Shown: piece after piece, positions 40,729 to 48,381 of the stretch
Numbering within the stretch: the stretch's first letter is position 1
How the letters are laid out: each line of letters begins with the position of its first letter
NCBI GenBank assembly: GCA_002862305.1
Contig: PKCS01000044.1
Coordinates: 1-64,000, forward strand
DNA from: Phycisphaerae bacterium
Lineage (GTDB): Bacteria; Planctomycetota; Phycisphaerae; Phycisphaerales; SM1A02
Direction: 5' to 3'
DNA length: 64,000 nt
Position numbers and translations under genes: made by a program
Notes under the pieces: model-generated
Databases searched by the model: none
The model's input: the letters and a program-made list of their open reading frames with translations, nothing else
Told to the model about the DNA's origin: nothing

Positions 40729-40752
40729 GCCCTCGGAGGGGCGTCTCCGAGG
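40704..40752 (+). terminator. Two hairpins at the end of radA
   Basis: GGCCCC-cttc-GGGGCC at 40704-40719 lies in the last radA codons and CCTCGGAG-gggcgt-CTCCGAGG at 40731-40752 follows the stop codon directly. Confidence 0.5.
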
Positions 40753-40892
40753 TGCATTTCCTGCCGTACGGCACCAAGAGGGTCAAGAATCTGGCGAATG
40801 CGGATCAACTGGGAAACCGAATAACCCTGCAAAGTCATGCCCAGCCGTTCTTTATGCATCAGTTCGAAGCGAGCGGGCCATGCACACAATTC

Positions 40893-40925
40893 CTTAACAC
40901 TTTCTAAACTGTTTCTGAACAGTCC
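40893..40925 (+). promoter_or_regulatory. Pho-box-like triple 11-bp direct repeat
   Basis: Three contiguous 11-mers: CTTAACACTTT, CTAAACTGTTT and CTGAACAGTCC, sharing C-T-x-A-A-C at identical phase (40893, 40904, 40915). This is the 7-mer plus 4-nt spacer layout of PhoB/PhoP boxes. TACTGT 9-10 bp downstream would be the -10. The downstream gene is an OprO/OprP-like (phosphate-selective-type) porin. Confidence 0.55.
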
Positions 40926-40980
40926 AATTTTACTGTTCCGCCCCATGGGCTTGCCGACATAGGCACCCATGCAAGAGCAA

Positions 40981-41022
40981 CCGTCCAATCCGTACCTCGG
41001 TGGTACGGGCACGAACGGACGG
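40981..41022 (+). promoter_or_regulatory. Nested hairpin in the leader of the first porin mRNA
   Basis: Inner stem CCGTACC/GGTACGG (loop tcggt) enclosed by an outer stem CCGTCC/GGACGG. It ends about 65 nt before the porin ATG. Confidence 0.5.
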
Positions 41023-41086
41023 GTGGATGGATTAGGTCTCGGGTTCGCCTGAGCCGACCCCGAACCTATTCTGGAGAGTCGATCTG

Positions 41087-42574
41087 ATGACGATGATCAG
41101 AACTACCGGGCTCCTTACTGGAGCCATCACCCTGGCGTTCACCGGCATTGCTGGTGCGTCAGACAACGACAACGCGTCCATTGACGCCCTGCGTGCCGAG
41201 CTCAACGAGCTTCGTGCACAGAACAACAGCCTTGTCGCCCGCGTTGATGCGCAGGACGCCGAGTGGCTCAACGAAGAGCGCGCGAGCGAGATTCGTGGCA
41301 TCGTCCAGGACGTCCTGGCCGACAGCCAGAGCCGCACCAGCCTCCAGGACAGCGGCATGATGGCTGGCTACAAGGCCGGCAAGGGCTTCTTCCTGAGCAA
41401 TCAGGATGGCAGCTTCAGCCTCAACGTCAGCGGCCAGCTGCAGACCCGCTGGGTGTTCAACAACAACCCTGATCCCCTCGTAATCGGTGCTGGTGGCGAA
41501 ATCACCAAGCAGAATTCCGAGGAGACGAACTGGGGCTTCCAGGTACGCCGTGCCAAGGTTCGATTCCAGGGCAACGTCGTCGATCCCAGCTGGACCTACC
41601 AGATCAACGGCTCCTTCGAGGGCCCCGACAACGCCCTCGGCAACCCCACCAACGGCGGCACCTTCGAATTCCAGGAGGCCTTCATCGCGAAGGAGCTCGA
41701 GAATGGTCTGGTCCTGACCTTCGGTCAGTTCAAGACCCCCTGGATGCGCGAAGAGCTGGTCGACAGCTCCCAGCAGCTCGCCGTCGAGCGCTCGCTCATC
41801 AACGAGATCTTCAACCAGGATCGTGCCGTTGGCATCATGGCCTCGTACCAGACCGATGACTGGAACATCGCCGCGTCGTACAACAACGGCCAGCGAACCG
41901 CCGTCGAACAGAGCCAGCGCTACACCAACTTCTCCGACAACCCCACCAACTGGTCCTTCTCGGGCCGCTTCGAGTGGAAGATGTCGGGTGACTGGAGCGA
42001 CTTCGACAGCTTCACCAGCTCCCCGGAGCAGCAGGAAGCCATGATGCTCGGTGTCGCCTTCATGGGTCAGCGGTACGACAGCAACGCCGGGAACGCCAAC
42101 TTCCCCGTCTTCCCCGGTGTTGACCTCAACGGCACGACTGTCTGGGGCATCACTGGTGACTTCTCCGCCAAGTTCAACGGATTCAGCCTCTTCGTCTCCG
42201 GCGTCTGGCAGAACTACGACCCCAATAACGACGCCGACAGCTACGACCCCTGGGGCTTCGTGGTCCAGGGTGGCTACTCCCTCAACGACGAGTGGGAGAT
42301 CTTCGCCCGCTACGCGGAAGGCAACGCTTCCGTTGACAAGTTCTCTCAGCAGCAGAATGTCAACACCTTCATCACCGAAGGCGGCAACCCCTCGATCCTG
42401 ACCCTTGGTGCCAACTACTTCATCAACGACAACGTCAAGTTCACCGTTGACTGGGGCATCAACTTCGCCGACGCGCTTGACCTCTTCGGTGCGCCCTCGT
42501 CCGACACCGGATGGGAAAGCTCGGATGGCAGCAGTCAGTGGATCATTCGTGCCCAGCTCCAGCTGCTCTTCTGA
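41087..42574 (+). CDS. Porin 1, phosphate-selective OprO/OprP-like family
   Basis: 495 residues. Signal peptide (TTGLLTGAITLAFTGIAGA), then a coiled coil (about 25-60, SIDALRAELNELRAQNNSL) and the shared motif EIRGIVQDVLADSQSRTSLQ, then an amphipathic barrel starting GFFLSNQDGSFSLNVSGQLQTRW. FGQFKTPWMREELVDSSQQLAVERS and the terminal IIRAQLQLLF are typical of PF07396-type porins. Forms a trimeric outer-membrane channel; the periplasmic coiled coil may contact peptidoglycan (inference). Codon choice is less GC3-extreme than in neighbours, suggesting high expression. Preceded by a Pho-like box. Confidence 0.88.
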   Translation: MTMIRTTGLLTGAITLAFTGIAGASDNDNASIDALRAELNELRAQNNSLVARVDAQDAEWLNEERASEIRGIVQDVLADSQSRTSLQDSGMMAGYKAGKGFFLSNQDGSFSLNVSGQLQTRWVFNNNPDPLVIGAGGEITKQNSEETNWGFQVRRAKVRFQGNVVDPSWTYQINGSFEGPDNALGNPTNGGTFEFQEAFIAKELENGLVLTFGQFKTPWMREELVDSSQQLAVERSLINEIFNQDRAVGIMASYQTDDWNIAASYNNGQRTAVEQSQRYTNFSDNPTNWSFSGRFEWKMSGDWSDFDSFTSSPEQQEAMMLGVAFMGQRYDSNAGNANFPVFPGVDLNGTTVWGITGDFSAKFNGFSLFVSGVWQNYDPNNDADSYDPWGFVVQGGYSLNDEWEIFARYAEGNASVDKFSQQQNVNTFITEGGNPSILTLGANYFINDNVKFTVDWGINFADALDLFGAPSSDTGWESSDGSSQWIIRAQLQLLF

Positions 42575-42602
42575 GCCAGCGATCTGAGCACGTCTTAGAA
42601 TC

Positions 42603-42678
42603 ATCCACCCAACGATCGCCCCTTGGGGCATCGAACGGCTCGGCCGGCCGGTTCCTCGGAACCGGCCGGTTTTCTCAT
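42603..42678 (+). repeat. Porin 3'-end repeat, copy 1
   Basis: About 75 nt beginning catccacccaacgatcgcc and ending in the terminator; a close copy follows the third porin (46309-46384). Confidence 0.75.
42645..42670 (+). terminator. Terminator of porin 1
   Basis: Perfect 12-bp stem CCGGCCGGTTCC / GGAACCGGCCGG with a 2-nt loop, followed by ttttctc. Confidence 0.85.
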
Positions 42679-42772
42679 GCCCGGACCCGTCGCTCAGGGC
42701 CTCCCACGGTGGATTCGTCGCCGGCCGACCCTCATCCCCGGTTCGATTCGTGTACGGTCTGGCAGCGCGTGC

Positions 42773-42784
42773 AATGACGTCATT
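42773..42784. promoter_or_regulatory. 12-bp palindrome upstream of porin 2
   Basis: AATGACGTCATT, perfectly self-complementary, 48 bp before the ATG and about 15 bp after a -10-like TACGGT (42752-42757). Candidate operator. Confidence 0.4.
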
Positions 42785-42832
42785 CCGCGTCCCCCCCTCC
42801 CCCGGTCCCCTCATGCTGGAGTGTTCAAACCG

Positions 42833-44512
42833 ATGAGTCACGCCTCAACCACCCATTTCGCTCTCGCCGCGGCTTCGGTCCTGCTGGCCACCAGCGCCCT
42901 CCATGGGCAGGTCTCCCTCGAGGCCCCGGTCGGTGCCACGCTGCAGGAGGATTCCCTGGAGGCGCTTCGTGCCGACTTCGAGGCACTCCGACGACACAAC
43001 GAGGCACTCGAACGAAGCAACCAGTCCCTCGCGGAACGAAACGAGGCGCTCAGTTCAAGCCTGGCGGTCCAGAACCAGGACTGGCTGGACGCGGATCGAG
43101 TGGCCGAGATCCGTGGCATCGTCCAGGACGTGCTGGCGGACACCCAGGGCCGCACCAGCCTGCAGGACGGGGGGCTCTCGGCCGGCTATTCAGCCGGAAG
43201 GGGATTCTTCATCGGCAGCCAGGACGGGTCCTTCAACCTCAACGTCAACGGCCAGCTCCAGACCCGCTGGGTGTTCAACCGGAATCCCGGGAGCACCCCC
43301 GGGGTCTCGGAGTCTGACTGGGGTTTCCAGGTCCGGCGGGCAAAGGTCCGCTTCCAGGGCAACGTCATCGACCCCTCCTGGACCTACCAGATCAACGGGT
43401 CATTCGAAGGGCCCGACGCCCCCGGTCTGACGATCGGCGGCCCGGTGCAGGGGCCGGGTGGTGGCGCCCTCGTGACCGGCACCATCGGGGTCCGCTCCCC
43501 TTCGAATGGGGGGACGTTCGAGTTCCAGGAGGTGTTCATCGCCAAGCAACTCGAGAACGGCATCGTCCTGACCGTCGGCCAGTTCAAGACCCCGTGGATG
43601 CGCGAGGAGCTCGTCGACAGCTCCCAGCAGCTCGCCGTCGAACGGTCGGTGATCAACGAATTCTTCAATCAGGACCGAGCCGTCGGGGTCATGGCGAGCT
43701 ACCAGTCCGACAGCTGGAGCCTGGCGGGTTCCTACAACAACGGGCAGGCGACCGCCGTCTACCAGGACACCCGCTACACCAACCTCTCCAACAGTCCCAC
43801 CGACTGGGCGTTCTCCGCCCGGTTCCAGTGGAAGTTCACCGGAGACTGGAGCGACTTCGACAGCTTCACCAGCGACAACACCACCGAAACGGCCGTGATG
43901 GTCGGAGTCGCCGCGATGGGTCAGCAGTACGGCCTGAACTCGGTCTTCGCACGGGTGAGGAACGTCAACAACGCAAGTTCGACCGCCGACCTCAGCCTCG
44001 ACTCAACCACGGTCTGGGGGGTGACTGCCGACATCTCCGCCAAGTTCAGCGGGTGGAGCATCTTCGCCGCCGCGGTGTGGCAGTACTACGATCCGACCAT
44101 CCAGAAGCGGGACACGGGTTCGGTCCCCCTGAACGCCTTTAACAACACCCAGAGTTTCGAAAGCTACAACCCCTGGGGCTTCGTGGTGCAGGCGGGGTAC
44201 GCCCTGACTGCCGACGCCGATGGAAACGCCAAGTGGGAGCTCTTCGCCCGCTACGAGGAGGGCAACGCCGCCGATGATCGCTTCGACTCGATCATCCCGG
44301 GGCAGTCGACGGTGGAGGGTGGCACGCCGTCGATCCTCACGGTGGGTGCCAACTACTTCTTCAACGACAACGTCAAGTTCACCGTCGACTGGGGGATCAA
44401 CTTCGCCGAGGAGATGAGCCTCTTCGCCCAGTCCCCCTCCGTCGCCGGCTGGGAATCCTCGGATGCCCCCGACCAGTGGGTCCTTCGTGCCCAGATGCAG
44501 CTGATCTTCTGA
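42833..44512 (+). CDS. Porin 2, OprO/OprP-like
   Basis: 559 residues, paralogue of porin 1. Signal peptide FALAAASVLLATSALHGQ, coiled coil (EALRADFEALRRHNEALERS and onwards, about 37-75), EIRGIVQDVLADTQGRTSLQ, then the barrel. Compared with porin 1 it has extra loops, e.g. a Gly-rich insert around residues 197-222 (GGPVQGPGGGALVTG). The core strand FGQFKTPW equivalent is VGQFKTPWMREELVDSSQQL. Ends VLRAQMQLIF. Start at 42833 chosen because the signal peptide begins there; only a weak GGAG lies upstream. Confidence 0.88.
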   Translation: MSHASTTHFALAAASVLLATSALHGQVSLEAPVGATLQEDSLEALRADFEALRRHNEALERSNQSLAERNEALSSSLAVQNQDWLDADRVAEIRGIVQDVLADTQGRTSLQDGGLSAGYSAGRGFFIGSQDGSFNLNVNGQLQTRWVFNRNPGSTPGVSESDWGFQVRRAKVRFQGNVIDPSWTYQINGSFEGPDAPGLTIGGPVQGPGGGALVTGTIGVRSPSNGGTFEFQEVFIAKQLENGIVLTVGQFKTPWMREELVDSSQQLAVERSVINEFFNQDRAVGVMASYQSDSWSLAGSYNNGQATAVYQDTRYTNLSNSPTDWAFSARFQWKFTGDWSDFDSFTSDNTTETAVMVGVAAMGQQYGLNSVFARVRNVNNASSTADLSLDSTTVWGVTADISAKFSGWSIFAAAVWQYYDPTIQKRDTGSVPLNAFNNTQSFESYNPWGFVVQAGYALTADADGNAKWELFARYEEGNAADDRFDSIIPGQSTVEGGTPSILTVGANYFFNDNVKFTVDWGINFAEEMSLFAQSPSVAGWESSDAPDQWVLRAQMQLIF

Positions 44513-44549
44513 GCCGACCCCCGGCTCGATCGCGACCCACCTCTGAACG

Positions 44550-44576
44550 ACCGCCCGGCTCCGCGAGCCGGGCGGT
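44550..44576 (+). terminator. Terminator of porin 2
   Basis: ACCGCCCGGCTC / GAGCCGGGCGGT, perfect 12-bp stem with cgc loop, followed by ctgtctct. Sequence unrelated to the terminators of porins 1 and 3. Confidence 0.75.
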
Positions 44577-44689
44577 CTGTCTCTCGTCCAGGCCCTCGGG
44601 CGACCAGATGGCGTTTTGTTGAGATCCTCCGAGCGTCGAGTTAAGAATGCTCGAATCGAATCTTTCCAACGTGTAAGGAATGTGATCCA

Positions 44690-44710
44690 TCTTGACGGTT
44701 TTCGTCAAGA
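44690..44710. promoter_or_regulatory. Inverted repeat upstream of porin 3
   Basis: TCTTGACG-gtttt-CGTCAAGA, perfect 8-bp arms, 67 bp before the porin 3 ATG. Either an operator or a leader hairpin. Confidence 0.4.
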
Positions 44711-44777
44711 CCCCGGGATCCGGCTCGTCGATCCGGTTCCGGCCATCCCGAACTGTCCACAATAGAGCGATCACATC

Positions 44778-46280
44778 ATGACTCATGACCTGAAGACCCT
44801 TGCGTGCTGCACCCTCATGGCCCTCCTGGCCGGCACAAGCGTGTCCCACGGCGGCCCTCCACCCGCCGGTCCCGATTCGACGGATTCCATCGAGTCGCTC
44901 CGGGCGGACCTCGAGGCCCTGCGCCTCCACACCGAGTCCCTGGAACAGCGCAACGAGGCGCTCGGGGCCAGCCTCGAGACCCAGAACCGGGACTGGCTCA
45001 ACGCCGAGCGTGCCGCGGAGATCCGGGGGATCGTCCAGGACGTCCTCGCGGACAGCCAGTCGCGGACCAGCCTGCAGGACTCCGGCATGATGGCCGGGTA
45101 CAAGCCGGGCAAGGGGTTCTACATCGGGAACCAGGACGGCTCCTTCTCGCTTCAGATCACCGGACAAATCCAGACTCGCTGGGTGCTGAACTACACCAAG
45201 CAGAGCTTCGCCGATCGAGGCACCAACACCGAGAACAGTCCCAAGACGACCTGGGGATTCCAGATCCGGCGGGCAAAGGTGAAGTTCAAGGGGAACGTGA
45301 TCGACAAGAGCTGGAAGTACGCCATCAATGGTGCCTTCGGGAGTGACGGCATCTTTGATTTCGAGGATGTCATGCTCTCGAAGGTCTTCGAGAACGGCGT
45401 CACGATGACGCTCGGTCAGTTCAAGACGCCCTGGCTGCGGGAAGAACTCGTCAGCAGTTCCCGCCAGCTGGCGGTCGAGCGTTCGGTCGTCAACGAATTC
45501 TTCAATCAGGATCGTGCCGTCGGCCTCTTTGTCGCCTGGAAGAACGACGACTGGTCGCTGGCCGGTTCCTACAACAATGGTCAACGAACGCTGCTCAACG
45601 CCGACGAGCGCTACACCAACTTCCTCGACAACCCCACCAAGTGGGCCTTCTCAGCACGGGCCGAATACAAGTTGTCGGGAGACTGGAGTGATTTCAAGGG
45701 GTTCAACGGTGGAATCGATCAGGATCAGGCCGTGATGATCGGGGTCGCGTTCATGGGTCAGCAGTACAACGATCAGGTGATTGATGGCTCGATTCCAGGT
45801 GCGCCGACCATACCGGTCGAATACGACAACTCCACCGTCTGGGGCGTCACCGCCGACATCTCGGCGAAGTTCCAGAACATCAGCTTGTTCGCGGCCGGAG
45901 TCTTCCAGAGCTATGACACCAAGGGCAGCGAGAAGAATCAGGGATTCGATCTCTCCGAGTATGCACCATGGGGATTCGTGGTGCAGGGAGGCTGGTCGGT
46001 CAATGATGAATGGGAACTCCTCGCTCGCTATGAAAACGGAAACGTCCCGATCGAGGACCTGAAGGTTGCAGGCGCCCCCCTCGACACCCGCGGGGGCGTC
46101 GCCTCGATCCTGACCGTGGGCGCCAACTGGTTCCTCAACAGCAAGGTCAAGTTCACCGCGGACTGGGGAATCAACTTCGCCGACGACCTCAACACCTTCG
46201 ACGATCCCGGGGACGGTTGGCGTGACTCGGGTACCAGCGATGAATGGGTTCTTCGCGCCCAGCTCCAGCTGCTCTTCTGA
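44778..46280 (+). CDS. Porin 3, OprO/OprP-like
   Basis: 500 residues, closest in layout to porin 1. Signal peptide LKTLACCTLMALLAGTSVSHG, coiled coil (SIESLRADLEALRLHTESLE), EIRGIVQDVLADSQSRTSLQ and GMMAGYKPGKGFYIGNQDGS. The barrel includes LGQFKTPWLREELVSSSRQL and ends VLRAQLQLLF. The second half is noticeably less GC3-biased than the flanks. It shares its 3' terminator repeat with porin 1, evidence for tandem duplication of gene plus terminator. Confidence 0.88.
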   Translation: MTHDLKTLACCTLMALLAGTSVSHGGPPPAGPDSTDSIESLRADLEALRLHTESLEQRNEALGASLETQNRDWLNAERAAEIRGIVQDVLADSQSRTSLQDSGMMAGYKPGKGFYIGNQDGSFSLQITGQIQTRWVLNYTKQSFADRGTNTENSPKTTWGFQIRRAKVKFKGNVIDKSWKYAINGAFGSDGIFDFEDVMLSKVFENGVTMTLGQFKTPWLREELVSSSRQLAVERSVVNEFFNQDRAVGLFVAWKNDDWSLAGSYNNGQRTLLNADERYTNFLDNPTKWAFSARAEYKLSGDWSDFKGFNGGIDQDQAVMIGVAFMGQQYNDQVIDGSIPGAPTIPVEYDNSTVWGVTADISAKFQNISLFAAGVFQSYDTKGSEKNQGFDLSEYAPWGFVVQGGWSVNDEWELLARYENGNVPIEDLKVAGAPLDTRGGVASILTVGANWFLNSKVKFTADWGINFADDLNTFDDPGDGWRDSGTSDEWVLRAQLQLLF

Positions 46281-46308
46281 TCGCCTCCCCCTCGAGGCAG
46301 GCTCGAGA

Positions 46309-46384
46309 CATCCACCCGACGATCGCCTTCGGGCATCGGACGGCTCGACCGGTCGGTTCCTCGGAACCGGCCGGTTGTTCTCTG
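46309..46384 (+). repeat. Porin 3'-end repeat, copy 2
   Basis: About 75 nt nearly identical to 42603-42678 (catccacccgacgatcgcc ... ttgttctc). Confidence 0.75.
46349..46374 (+). terminator. Terminator of porin 3
   Basis: CCGGTCGGTTCC / GGAACCGGCCGG, 12-bp stem with one G-T pair, 2-nt loop, followed by ttgttctc. Confidence 0.8.
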
Positions 46385-46535
46385 GTCCTGCCCGGTCCGT
46401 GCCCGACCGCCCGATGCCCCACGCCCGGCCATGCCCCCGACAAGCGCCCCTCGTCCCTCGTGGAGGGTCCACACCGCCGTTCCAGCCCGTTTTCTGGGGT
46501 GTTATGGGGCAGGAGTCCGATAGCACCAAGGATCC

Positions 46536-46558
46536 GTCCCGACGTCGTCGTTCGGGAC
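46536..46558 (+). promoter_or_regulatory. Leader hairpin upstream of porin 4
   Basis: GTCCCGA-cgtcgtcgt-TCGGGAC, 7-bp arms and 9-nt loop, 57 bp before the ATG. Confidence 0.35.
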
Positions 46559-46615
46559 ATCCATCGACCCGGTGCCCGCGGCCTGCCGCCGCGGCACCAC
46601 CCGGAGGTTTCCCAG

Positions 46616-48292
46616 ATGCAGGGCGTGAACGAGATGCAGTCAGGTGTGAGCAGGAAGGCCCCTCGACCCGCCAGGATGTCTTCCTGGCCGACCTTCGCCA
46701 TCGCCCTCTCGGGCACCGTGCTGGCCTTCGCGGCCCCGAGCGGGGCCCAGGACGACGCGGCCAGCGCCCTCGAGGACCGGCTGGACAGCCTGGAGCGGGA
46801 CAACGCGCACCTCCGTGCGGAAGTCGACGCCCTGCGTGCCGAGACCAACCAGGAATGGCTGACCGAACAGCGGGCCACCGAGATCCGGGGCATCGTCACC
46901 GACGTCCTGGCCGATTCCGCCACCCGGACCAGCCTCCAGAACGCCGGGGCCACCGCCGGCTGGAACTCCCAGCTCGGCTTCTACCTCAAGAGTGCCGACA
47001 ACCGCTTCTCCCTCCAGGTGGGGGGGCTGGTGCAGGCCAGGTACATCTTCTCGAACACCAGCGACGGCGGGTTCCGCAACCAGGAGAACCTGGGGAACGC
47101 CGCGATCAATGGGAACGCACAGCAGTACCCAAGTTCCCAGTACGGCTTCGACATGCCCCACACCCGGCTGGTCTTCAAGGGCCACGTCTTCGAGCCGGGC
47201 ATCCGCTACTACCTGCGCACCCAGTTCGCGCCGGTCGACACCTTCACGCCGGGCACCAGCTACATCAATCCGGTGTCCGCCGGTGCCCTGGACGTGCTCG
47301 ATGCCTACGTGACCTTCGACCTCGACAACCAGTGGAGCCTCCGGGTCGGGCAGTTCAAGCTGCCCTTCTCGCGCGAGCGGCTGGTCTCGGTGCAGAACCT
47401 CCTGACCGCCACCACCTCCTTCGTCGACGACATCCAGGGCGTGGGACGCTCCCAGGGCGTGGAGCTCTCCACCCGCGGGGACGACCTCCACTGGTCGGTC
47501 GCGATCTCCGACGGCGGGACCGACAACCTCCTCGCCGGGATCTCGAACAACAGCGGCTACTTCCCGATCGGCACCGCCCCGGTGAATTCGCCCTACTGGG
47601 ATTCGCAGGCGGAATTCTCGATCACCTCCCGCGTCGAGTACAAGCTCGCCGGGACCTGGGACGAGTTCTCGGAGATGACGAGCCCGATGGGCGAGGCGGA
47701 GGGGCTCATGCTCGGCCTGGCCGGTCACTTCCAGACCGGATCGCGGCCCACCACCGACAGCATTCCCGGAGGCATCCCGGCGACCGGGTTGTACAGTTCG
47801 TCCGGAAACAACGAGTGGATGAACGTGACCGCCGACGTGACCTGGAACCTGGGTGGAGCGTCCCTGTTCGGTGCGATCTACTACTCGAACGCCGATACCA
47901 AGTGGAGCCGGCTCTTACTCCCCCAAGGGGGCGGCAACGGGGCACCCACAGTGAACGGAACCACCCGCCTCCTGGGGTTGGTGGTGCAGGGATCGGTGTA
48001 CCTGACCGAGAAGTGGGAGGTCTACGGTCGCTACCAGTTCCTGGATCCCCTCAGCGCGCCCGAAACCAAGCCGCCCGGACCGAACGCGGTACCCGCCACG
48101 TTTTCCTCGCTCAACGCCATCAACCTCGGTGCCAACTGGTACATCGACGGGCAGGACGTCCGCTGGACCTTCGAGATGGGCTACGCGTTCAACCAGGTTC
48201 GGAGCACCAACGCCACGGTCGGCAACGGGTTCCGGCCCACGGACTCCGGGTACGAGTTCGTGCTCCTGACGCAGTTGCAGCTCCAGTTCTAG
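46616..48292 (+). CDS. Porin 4, divergent OprO/OprP-like
   Basis: 558 residues. GGAGG 8 nt before ATG 46616 fixes the start, giving an N-terminus with a long n-region (about 20 residues, basic) before the hydrophobic core WPTFAIALSGTVLAFAAPSGA. Coiled coil ALEDRLDSLERDNAHLRAEVDALRAE (split over about 50-75), then EIRGIVTDVLADSATRTSLQ. The barrel is clearly more distant from porins 1-3 (VGQFKLPFSRERLVSVQNLL) and ends LLTQLQLQF. Probably an older paralogue with different solute specificity. Confidence 0.85.
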   Translation: MQGVNEMQSGVSRKAPRPARMSSWPTFAIALSGTVLAFAAPSGAQDDAASALEDRLDSLERDNAHLRAEVDALRAETNQEWLTEQRATEIRGIVTDVLADSATRTSLQNAGATAGWNSQLGFYLKSADNRFSLQVGGLVQARYIFSNTSDGGFRNQENLGNAAINGNAQQYPSSQYGFDMPHTRLVFKGHVFEPGIRYYLRTQFAPVDTFTPGTSYINPVSAGALDVLDAYVTFDLDNQWSLRVGQFKLPFSRERLVSVQNLLTATTSFVDDIQGVGRSQGVELSTRGDDLHWSVAISDGGTDNLLAGISNNSGYFPIGTAPVNSPYWDSQAEFSITSRVEYKLAGTWDEFSEMTSPMGEAEGLMLGLAGHFQTGSRPTTDSIPGGIPATGLYSSSGNNEWMNVTADVTWNLGGASLFGAIYYSNADTKWSRLLLPQGGGNGAPTVNGTTRLLGLVVQGSVYLTEKWEVYGRYQFLDPLSAPETKPPGPNAVPATFSSLNAINLGANWYIDGQDVRWTFEMGYAFNQVRSTNATVGNGFRPTDSGYEFVLLTQLQLQF

Positions 48293-48304
48293 GGCTCCGG
48301 GACG

Positions 48305-48320
48305 CGGGCGGGATCGCCCG
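48305..48320 (+). terminator. Short hairpin after porin 4
   Basis: CGGGCG-ggat-CGCCCG 12 bp after the stop codon; weaker than the other porin terminators. Confidence 0.4.
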
Positions 48321-48381
48321 TCTGCCGCTACCATCTGGTTGACCCCCGACCAGCCGCCGCCCCCGTGAGCCTCCAGAACCC

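Larger units (their letters stand above)
40729..41086 (+). promoter_or_regulatory. AT-richer control region of the first porin
   Basis: 358 bp without a convincing gene. In order: radA terminator hairpin, about 130 bp without recognised signal, a triple 11-bp direct repeat (40893-40925), a -10-like TACTGT (40931-40936), then a leader of about 140 nt with a nested hairpin (40981-41022) and GGAG near the porin ATG. Confidence 0.6.
46281..46615 (+). other. Intergenic region between porins 3 and 4
   Basis: 335 bp: porin repeat copy 2 with its terminator (46309-46384), about 120 bp with nothing recognised, a -10-like TATGGG (46503-46508) in an otherwise GC-rich stretch, a leader hairpin (46536-46558) and the GGAGG of porin 4. 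Confidence 0.5.

Noticed and set aside
40891-40940. Simple operator hairpin as the sole explanation of the repeats upstream of porin 1
   Set aside because: The exact 11-bp phase of three direct repeats fits a Pho-type box better than a single palindrome.
40665-41012. A 115-codon minus-strand frame covering the porin control region
   Set aside because: Overlaps the radA end, the Pho-like repeats and hairpins, and has no Shine-Dalgarno or -10 at its start. Part of it reads rather protein-like (IRIRQILDPLG), so it is rejected with some doubt.
41159-42841. A 560-codon frame antisense to porin 1
   Set aside because: Mirror of the porin codon bias; Val/Glu/Gly-rich, no motif, no ribosome-binding site.
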